Origin: Pirellulaceae bacterium
Lineage (GTDB): Bacteria; Planctomycetota; Planctomycetia; Pirellulales; Pirellulaceae
DNA length: 35,786 nucleotides
Direction of reading: 5' to 3'
Assembly: GCA_016784735.1 (NCBI GenBank)
Contig: JADHUC010000097.1
Location: 1 to 35,786 of the forward strand
A model generated the notes under the pieces. That model had not been told where the DNA came from and searched no databases. It saw only the letters and a list, made by a program, of their open reading frames with translations. This document shows positions 31,362 to 35,786 of this stretch, one piece after another. A program made the translations under genes and the position numbers. Positions within the stretch are counted from its first letter, which is position 1. Every line of letters starts with the position of its first letter.

Positions 31362-31841
31362 CTACTCCTTTCGATCCTCCGTCGCGGCCTGGATGACGTC
31401 CAGGTAGGGATCGCACTGGCGATGGCTGGTCACCTGTTGGATCGCCTTTTGCCAATCCCATTGCTCGACCCAGTGCAGGTAGGCGATCACCGCGCTGGGC
31501 GAACGATTGATTCCCGCAGTGCAGTGGACGTAGACGGTGTGGCCGTCCTTTAGAAGACTGTCCAGTGCCTGGACGCATTGCGGAAGGTGTCTGCGGAGCG
31601 CGTCCGCGTCGAAATCCCGAACAGGCGTTCGCCGGGCCTCGATGCCCACATGGCGATAGTGGGCCGCCAAAACGTCCCAGTCGATTCCCCAGTATTCGAA
31701 ATCTTCTTCGGTTTGAACGTTCAATACGGCCGTGATACCGACATTGTCTTTCAGCCAATCGATGTGCTCGGCCGTTCGCGGACAAGCGCCCACGAAGATT
31801 TTGGGCAGAATTTGGTCAAGGTCCACGGCGATGGGCTCCAT
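31362..31841 (-). CDS. Dual-specificity protein phosphatase
   Basis: This 159-residue protein carries the Cys-dependent phosphatase signature HCTAGINRS (C107 nucleophile, R113) and a likely general acid in VRDFDAD (D78 or D80). The opening LDQILPKIFVGACPRTAEHI is typical of the DSPc/atypical DSP fold. The ATG at 31841 is preferred because it starts exactly at the fold; an in-frame start at 31946 would add 35 unlike residues. Substrates may be phosphoproteins or phosphorylated carbohydrates. It is convergent with the SGNH gene with no gap between stops. Confidence 0.87.
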   Translation of the reverse strand: MEPIAVDLDQILPKIFVGACPRTAEHIDWLKDNVGITAVLNVQTEEDFEYWGIDWDVLAAHYRHVGIEARRTPVRDFDADALRRHLPQCVQALDSLLKDGHTVYVHCTAGINRSPSAVIAYLHWVEQWDWQKAIQQVTSHRQCDPYLDVIQAATEDRKE

Positions 31842-31931
31842 GAAAAGCAGCAAGCGTGACGAGTATGGGAAAGCCAATTCTACCGCCCGAGATACCTGGA
31901 CCGCCAGTCCTGTCCGGGACACGCTCTCTAC

Positions 31932-32001
31932 TTGACATGCGACCATCCAGACTCATATTCGTAAGGTCTCGTCGACTTCGTTTGTTCACCATGGTGAACA
32001 A
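31932..32001 (+). promoter_or_regulatory. Possible promoter and 20-base palindrome
   Basis: TTGACA (31932-31937) with TATTCG (31956-31961) is a weak promoter candidate (18-base spacing). Downstream, 31982-32001 is a perfect 20-base palindrome, TTGTTCACCA then TGGTGAACAA. It contains the ATG (31991) of a 15-codon Lys/Glu-rich frame (MVNKLKKSEKDEHAD, to 32038). Palindromes of this size are typical repressor sites. Confidence 0.4.
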
Positions 32002-32124
32002 GTTAAAGAAGTCGGAAAAAGACGAACACGCCGATTGAACACAGTGTTCGCTAGCACCACAAGTTGCACGAACCGATGCGTCACGCAAACGGTGAAGTGC
32101 GATGCGAAAAAATATCGGCTGACA

Positions 32125-32153
32125 TTGACAGATTGGATTTGTTGATCTAAAAC
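32125..32153 (+). promoter_or_regulatory. Promoter of the pseudo-esterase gene
   Basis: TTGACA (32125-32130) and TAAAAC (32148-32153) are spaced by 17 bases. The predicted leader is about 40 bases before the ATG at 32200. Confidence 0.6.
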
Positions 32154-32199
32154 GCCAGCTCTATTCGCCACTTGTCTCCCGACATCATAGTAGATCATC

Positions 32200-32973
32200 A
32201 TGAATCGCTTTCGACGCTGGCCAGACGAGGCCGCTGAGCCGTCCGGGTCCATCGCTTACGTGGATCGTTCAACCCGGCAAGGCTCCGAACGCGGCAATCT
32301 TCACCACACGCTTTTAACACCTTATCACCACACGCCGGACTATCCTTACCCGCTCGTGGTATGGCTGCATGGTCCGGATGACGACGAACGTCAAGTGTGT
32401 CGTGTCATGCCCCACGTGAGCCTGCAAAGCTACTTGGCCGTGGGACCACGAGGTTGCTGTCCGCCAGAGTTGGGCCATCCTGGCTACCAATGGCTTCAGA
32501 TGGATGATGCCATCCACGCAGCCGAACGGCGCGTATTGGACAGCATCGACATCGCATGCAGCAAGCACAACGTGGCCGAAGACCGCGTGTTCCTGGCCGG
32601 TTACCAGTGCGGTGGTACCATGGCACTGCGCATTGGCTTGCGTCGTCCCGAGTTGTACGCCGGCGCGATCTCGATTGGCGGGCCGTTTCCCGAGAGGCTT
32701 GGGCCGATTCCCCAGTTGCGATCGGCCCGCTCGCTGCCAATGCTTATCGCCCAGGGCCGGGAATCGGAGTATTACCCCGCGGAAAAAGTTTGTGACGAGT
32801 TGCGTCTGTTTCACGCAGCATCGCTGCACGTAACACTGCGCACGTACCCATGCGGCGACGAGTTGTTGACGAACATGCTCAGCGACATGCACGCGTGGAT
32901 GATGGAGCAGATGAACGGAGTCAGCCAGTCGACCGCTGACAACGTCCATGTGTACCCAGGCGGGCGGAACTGA
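32200..32973 (+). CDS. Alpha/beta-hydrolase-fold protein lacking the usual nucleophile
   Basis: This 257-residue protein has the layout of the phospholipase/carboxylesterase (PlpD/Est-type) family: an oxyanion segment PLVVWLHG (51-58), a DRVFLAGYQCGGTMALRIGL nucleophile elbow (129-148) and a C-terminal helix. In the elbow G-x-S-x-G the Ser position is Gln (Q136), and the late G-H of the triad reads G219-D220, although H231 lies nearby. It is probably not an ordinary serine esterase; a binding or structural role, or catalysis by another residue (C137), is possible. It has its own promoter and ends 69 bases before the flagellar promoter. Confidence 0.75.
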   Translation: MNRFRRWPDEAAEPSGSIAYVDRSTRQGSERGNLHHTLLTPYHHTPDYPYPLVVWLHGPDDDERQVCRVMPHVSLQSYLAVGPRGCCPPELGHPGYQWLQMDDAIHAAERRVLDSIDIACSKHNVAEDRVFLAGYQCGGTMALRIGLRRPELYAGAISIGGPFPERLGPIPQLRSARSLPMLIAQGRESEYYPAEKVCDELRLFHAASLHVTLRTYPCGDELLTNMLSDMHAWMMEQMNGVSQSTADNVHVYPGGRN

Positions 32974-33041
32974 GTTTCGCTCCCAGTCGTGCACCTCCTT
33001 CGGCAGCGCAAATCCCGTGCTGCCAGTTACTTAAACGCGCG

Positions 33042-33070
33042 TTGACACAGCCGAAGCGTTTGAGTACAAC
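33042..33070 (+). promoter_or_regulatory. Promoter of the ATPase-fliF-fliG operon
   Basis: TTGACA (33042-33047) and TACAAC (33065-33070) are spaced by 17 bases. Transcription from about 33077 gives a leader of some 64 bases. It is a sigma-70-like promoter rather than the GG-N10-GC of sigma-54 used by many flagellar operons. Confidence 0.6.
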
Positions 33071-33140
33071 CTCCCGGCGTTTTTCTGTCCCGACGCTCGA
33101 TCGCGCGACTGTAGGCAATTCTCTCCAAAGCGGGGAAACC

Positions 33141-33653
33141 ATGAGCGGAGTCGTACCATTTCCATCACACCGGCAGCCCGCAGAAGAAGGTTATGACGTT
33201 AGCGATGTGATTCAGGAGATCTGCGAGTCTCTGGAACCACAGAGTCTGCGGCGCGGTGTCGACATCGAAGTGGATGCTCCGCCGCACATGACGGTTGACG
33301 GGAATCGTGGGCGTTTTCAGCAGCTTTTGGAGCGGTTGGTCGCCGTTGTCTTGGAAGCCACGCCCTTCGGCGGCGTCGTCGTCGTGACCGCAGACGGCGA
33401 CGAAGACGGCGTTGAAGTCGAAGTGGCGCACAGCGGTACAGGCTTTTTCGAAGATACAGAATCTGATACAGCTTCGGCCAACGTTGACCACGGAACCAGC
33501 GAGATGGACAAGGGACTGTCCGACTTGCGCAGCATCGTTGGTACCAGCGGCGGTCAGATTCACGCCAGCGAGTGGCTGGACGGCGGAACCGCTTTCACAA
33601 TCCTGATTCCCCGAACATTGGACGAGGACAGCGGCTCGCGTAAAGCCGCTTAG
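33141..33653 (+). CDS. Degenerate histidine-kinase-type ATPase domain protein
   Basis: ATG 33141 (GGGGA upstream) gives 170 residues; earlier in-frame starts lie on the promoter. The text follows the HATPase_c order of sensor kinases: VIQEICESLEPQSLRRGVDI, then NRGRFQQLLERLVAVVLEAT (the N-box, usually RLRQVLxNLVxNAIKFT), HSGTGF (usually DxGxG), GLSDLRSIVGTSGGQIHASE and LDGGTAFTILIPR. The N-box Asn is replaced by Val and the D of G1 by His, so ATP binding is doubtful. There is no dimerisation/phosphoacceptor region. It ends 12 bases before fliF, so it is probably a flagellar regulator or adaptor that kept the fold. Confidence 0.65.
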   Translation: MSGVVPFPSHRQPAEEGYDVSDVIQEICESLEPQSLRRGVDIEVDAPPHMTVDGNRGRFQQLLERLVAVVLEATPFGGVVVVTADGDEDGVEVEVAHSGTGFFEDTESDTASANVDHGTSEMDKGLSDLRSIVGTSGGQIHASEWLDGGTAFTILIPRTLDEDSGSRKAA

Positions 33654-33665
33654 GGAGTTCCATGG

Positions 33666-35087
33666 ATGGAATTCTTCAGCAAGCTGCACGAACAAGTCGC
33701 CGAGCGTTCCCGTTCGCTCACGCCGAGCGCTCGTCTTGCTAGCATCGCGGCCGTCCTGGTGATCCTGGCTGGCGTGGTGTTTCTCCTTTCGTGGCGGTCC
33801 AACGAAGTTTACGAGCCGTTGTTCGATAGCCAGACGTTCTCCGTGCGCGATATTGCCAAAATGACCACGGCTTTTCGGAAAGTCGGTTTGGACGATTCAC
33901 GAAACGTCGACAACCAGATTCTGGTTCCCAGGGACGAGAAAGACGCATACCTCGTGGCATTGGCCGAAGCTGATGCTCTGCCAGCGGATTTCGGCGAATC
34001 GGTCGACAAGGCGATCGCCGAAGCCAGCTTCTTCGCTCCCCGTCATCAAGACGACCGGCGTTTCAATCACGCCGAGCTAACGAAACTGGAACGGACCATG
34101 GCCGCCTTGGACGGCATTGAGGATGTTTCCGTGCAATACGACGAGGAAAAACGCTCCGGATTTCCTCCAACGACTGAAATGCGGGCCTTGGTGGCTGTTC
34201 GAGCCGTCGACAAACGTCAGTTGGAATACAGCCAGATTGATGCCATTCGTGATATGGTCGTCGGCAAATTCGCCGGATTGGATCGTAAGAACGTCACAGT
34301 TGCCGACTTGAACGCTTGTGAAGCGTATCCGGGCGACACTTCGTTCGGCGGCGGATGTGCACTTGCTGCAACGAAACGGATGCTCGAACGAGAATTTCGG
34401 TCGAAAATCGAGGAGCGACTCTCGATATACCCAGGGGCCAAAGTTGGCGTCAACGTTCATTTGACCGCCCCCGACTCATCCGTATCACAGGCCGGTTCAA
34501 GTCCGGAAAACCTGATCAATTCCCTGACGACGACGCTAGTCACTGCTTCGATCGACCTCCCGAAGAGCTACTTCAGGTCGATTTGGCTTGCGAGCTATCC
34601 AGAGGCCGAGAAGTCACGGCCCGCCCTAGCGGACTTGGCAAATATCGAGCAAGAAATACAGCAGAAGGTCGAACGAGCCGTGTCGGCTTTGTTGCCCCCC
34701 CCAGCACCGCAATGGAACGGCGATTCACAGGTGGTCGTCGCCTCCTACGAAGACAATCTCACGGCGACAACCGATTCGCCCAACCCCGATTCGACGTTGT
34801 TTTCGCGAATCGGCGACAACTGGCAACTGGCGGCTCTGGCTTTGTTCACTGTGTTTGGGTGCCTACTCTACTTCGGCCAAAAACGGCATTACCGGCAAGC
34901 GCAAGTTGTCAACCACACGCAGAATCCTCCGGCCGCCGTTTCGGTCGCAGCGCATGAGGAATCCGAAGCGAAGCATACAGATCTAGCCCCGGACCAGCGT
35001 GACGAACTGAGCAGGCTGATCGAGCGAGATCCGGGCGCGGCCGCTGACGTGTTAACGGAATGGCTCAGGAAGAAAGACGCAGCCTAA
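33666..35087 (+). CDS. fliF: Flagellar MS-ring protein
   Basis: FliF builds the membrane-embedded base ring of the flagellum. The 473-residue protein has an N-terminal membrane helix (about 23-44), a PAS-like ring-building motif domain beginning YEPLFDSQTFSVRDIAKMTT, a second ring domain (MRALVAVRAVDKRQLEYSQI and following), a second membrane helix near 390-407 and a C-terminal helical FliG-binding tail (DQRDELSRLIERDPGAAADVLTEWLRKKD). It is shorter than the about 550 residues of enterobacterial FliF, mostly between the ring domains and the second helix. The ATG at 33666 is taken over 33662, which is out of frame. fliG follows after 22 bases. Confidence 0.88.
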   Translation: MEFFSKLHEQVAERSRSLTPSARLASIAAVLVILAGVVFLLSWRSNEVYEPLFDSQTFSVRDIAKMTTAFRKVGLDDSRNVDNQILVPRDEKDAYLVALAEADALPADFGESVDKAIAEASFFAPRHQDDRRFNHAELTKLERTMAALDGIEDVSVQYDEEKRSGFPPTTEMRALVAVRAVDKRQLEYSQIDAIRDMVVGKFAGLDRKNVTVADLNACEAYPGDTSFGGGCALAATKRMLEREFRSKIEERLSIYPGAKVGVNVHLTAPDSSVSQAGSSPENLINSLTTTLVTASIDLPKSYFRSIWLASYPEAEKSRPALADLANIEQEIQQKVERAVSALLPPPAPQWNGDSQVVVASYEDNLTATTDSPNPDSTLFSRIGDNWQLAALALFTVFGCLLYFGQKRHYRQAQVVNHTQNPPAAVSVAAHEESEAKHTDLAPDQRDELSRLIERDPGAAADVLTEWLRKKDAA

Positions 35088-35109
35088 CCGCAGGCGGAGC
35101 AACAGTCTT

Positions 35110-35786
35110 ATGAGCGAACGAGATGATAACCTCCGCAAAGCGGCGATCCTGGTCAAGAGCCTTGACGCCCGGACCGCCGAACGACTGTTGGGGCAGATGA
35201 AGCCCGAGGAGGTCGCCCAAGTTCGCAAGGCGATCGAGCAGCTTGGCCCGGTCGGCGCGGATGAACGTGAGCGAATCATTTCTGAATTCATGCACACGGG
35301 CTCCGCCCCGGTTGATCCCCCGTCCAACGGCGTCGAGATGGACCGTTCGCTGGCCGAGAGGATCGCCACGTTCCAGGATCCTCCTCCGTGCGTTGAAAGT
35401 CGTCGGGCCGAGTCCTCGCGGTTTGCCTTTCTGCAGGACGCGTCGACCGATCGCGTCGCCGAGTTCCTTGCCCGCGAGCATCCACAGACCGTGAGTATCG
35501 TTCTGGCTCACCTTCCGCCTCGGCGAGCAGCGAGCGTGCTGGGACGTTTCTCGGCCGACTTGCAGACCGAGGTACTCGGGCGGTTGGTTCGGCTGGACGA
35601 GACCGATGCGCGTGTCCTGGGCGAGGTCGAACGCGAGCTAGAGAGGCTGGTCGCGTGCCAGGATGATGCGCCCGAGGAACGCCCGGCAGGGCTGGTCGCT
35701 GTCGAAGCGATTTTGGATGCCGCCGGCAAACACGACCGACAGATGCTCCTGACGCGGCTCGAGCAGCACGATCAGCAAGTCGTTCT
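35110..35786 (+). CDS. fliG: Flagellar rotor-switch protein, 3' end outside the window
   Basis: ATG 35110 begins MSERDDNLRKAAILVKSLDA. The frame is open to the window end (about 225 residues of the usual 330-350). The FliG N domain binds the FliF tail. The middle domain is recognisable from FLAREHPQTVSIVLAHLPPR and ASVLGRFSADLQTEVLGRLV, matching the HPQTxAxxLxxLxxxxAAxVLxxLP pattern. The C domain that contacts the stator lies beyond the window. Order and strand with fliF are as in most flagellar operons. Confidence 0.88.
   Translation, partial: MSERDDNLRKAAILVKSLDARTAERLLGQMKPEEVAQVRKAIEQLGPVGADERERIISEFMHTGSAPVDPPSNGVEMDRSLAERIATFQDPPPCVESRRAESSRFAFLQDASTDRVAEFLAREHPQTVSIVLAHLPPRRAASVLGRFSADLQTEVLGRLVRLDETDARVLGEVERELERLVACQDDAPEERPAGLVAVEAILDAAGKHDRQMLLTRLEQHDQQVV

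Noticed and set aside
35124..35137. Third copy of the CTCCGCAAAGCGGC block
   Set aside because: It encodes the conserved LRKAA of FliG and lacks the second block, so it is a coincidence of coding sequence.

Overview
The window looks like a chromosomal segment of a Planctomycetota bacterium, of Pirellulales type. The evidence is a GC-rich base composition, exported glycosidase-like proteins with EF-hands, a prepilin-like planctomycete tail, Gfo/Idh/MocA-type proteins, and divergent fliF/fliG genes at the right edge. It is an accessory region that ends at a conserved flagellar locus. No rRNA, tRNA or CRISPR array was seen.

Region 1 (1-2460) is the right end of an integrated mobile element. It holds small phage-like genes, two tiny overlapping membrane proteins and a tyrosine integrase with a palindromic operator. 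Region 2 (2461-3428) is a clipped piece of older chromosome: the C-terminal part of a heparinase II/III-like gene followed by the first 24 codons of a uroporphyrinogen-decarboxylase-like gene. Region 3 (3429-4860) encodes a coiled-coil/membrane/TY-Chap-like protein whose front end is broken.

Region 4 (4922-12990) is a composite defence operon. A good promoter leads into a leader peptide and a hairpin that covers the ribosome binding site of a 51-residue HsdR N-terminal-like ORF. Then follow hsdM, a four-helix-bundle gene, hsdS, darT (DNA ADP-ribosyltransferase toxin), darG (macrodomain antitoxin) and hsdR. From hsdS onward the genes overlap by 4 bases or lie 1 base apart. The toxin-antitoxin pair is therefore locked inside the type I restriction-modification transcript.

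Region 5 (13000-14230) has hairpins and gene debris. Region 6 (14257-28428) holds exported carbohydrate-active proteins: a frameshifted pectate-lyase-like beta-helix protein, a kelch propeller, an EF-hand glycosidase-like protein, a GH127-like beta-L-arabinofuranosidase and a lipoprotein glycosidase-like protein. Fragments of further genes lie between them (Gfo/Idh/MocA, GH2, heparinase tail, beta-helix).

Region 7 (28599-31361) pairs an autoregulated ArsR-family metal sensor with an exported protein containing about 48 cysteines in an internal 303-base tandem duplication, followed by an SGNH hydrolase. Region 8 (31362-35786) has a dual-specificity phosphatase, a pseudo-esterase that has lost its nucleophile, and a promoter leading to a degenerate histidine-kinase-type ATPase, fliF and the start of fliG.

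Four coding regions carry different palindromic repeat units inserted without breaking the reading frame (hsdR, the GH127 gene, the GH2 fragment and the lipoprotein glycosidase gene). Together with the gene fragments, this points to a locus shaped by repeat spread and recombination.
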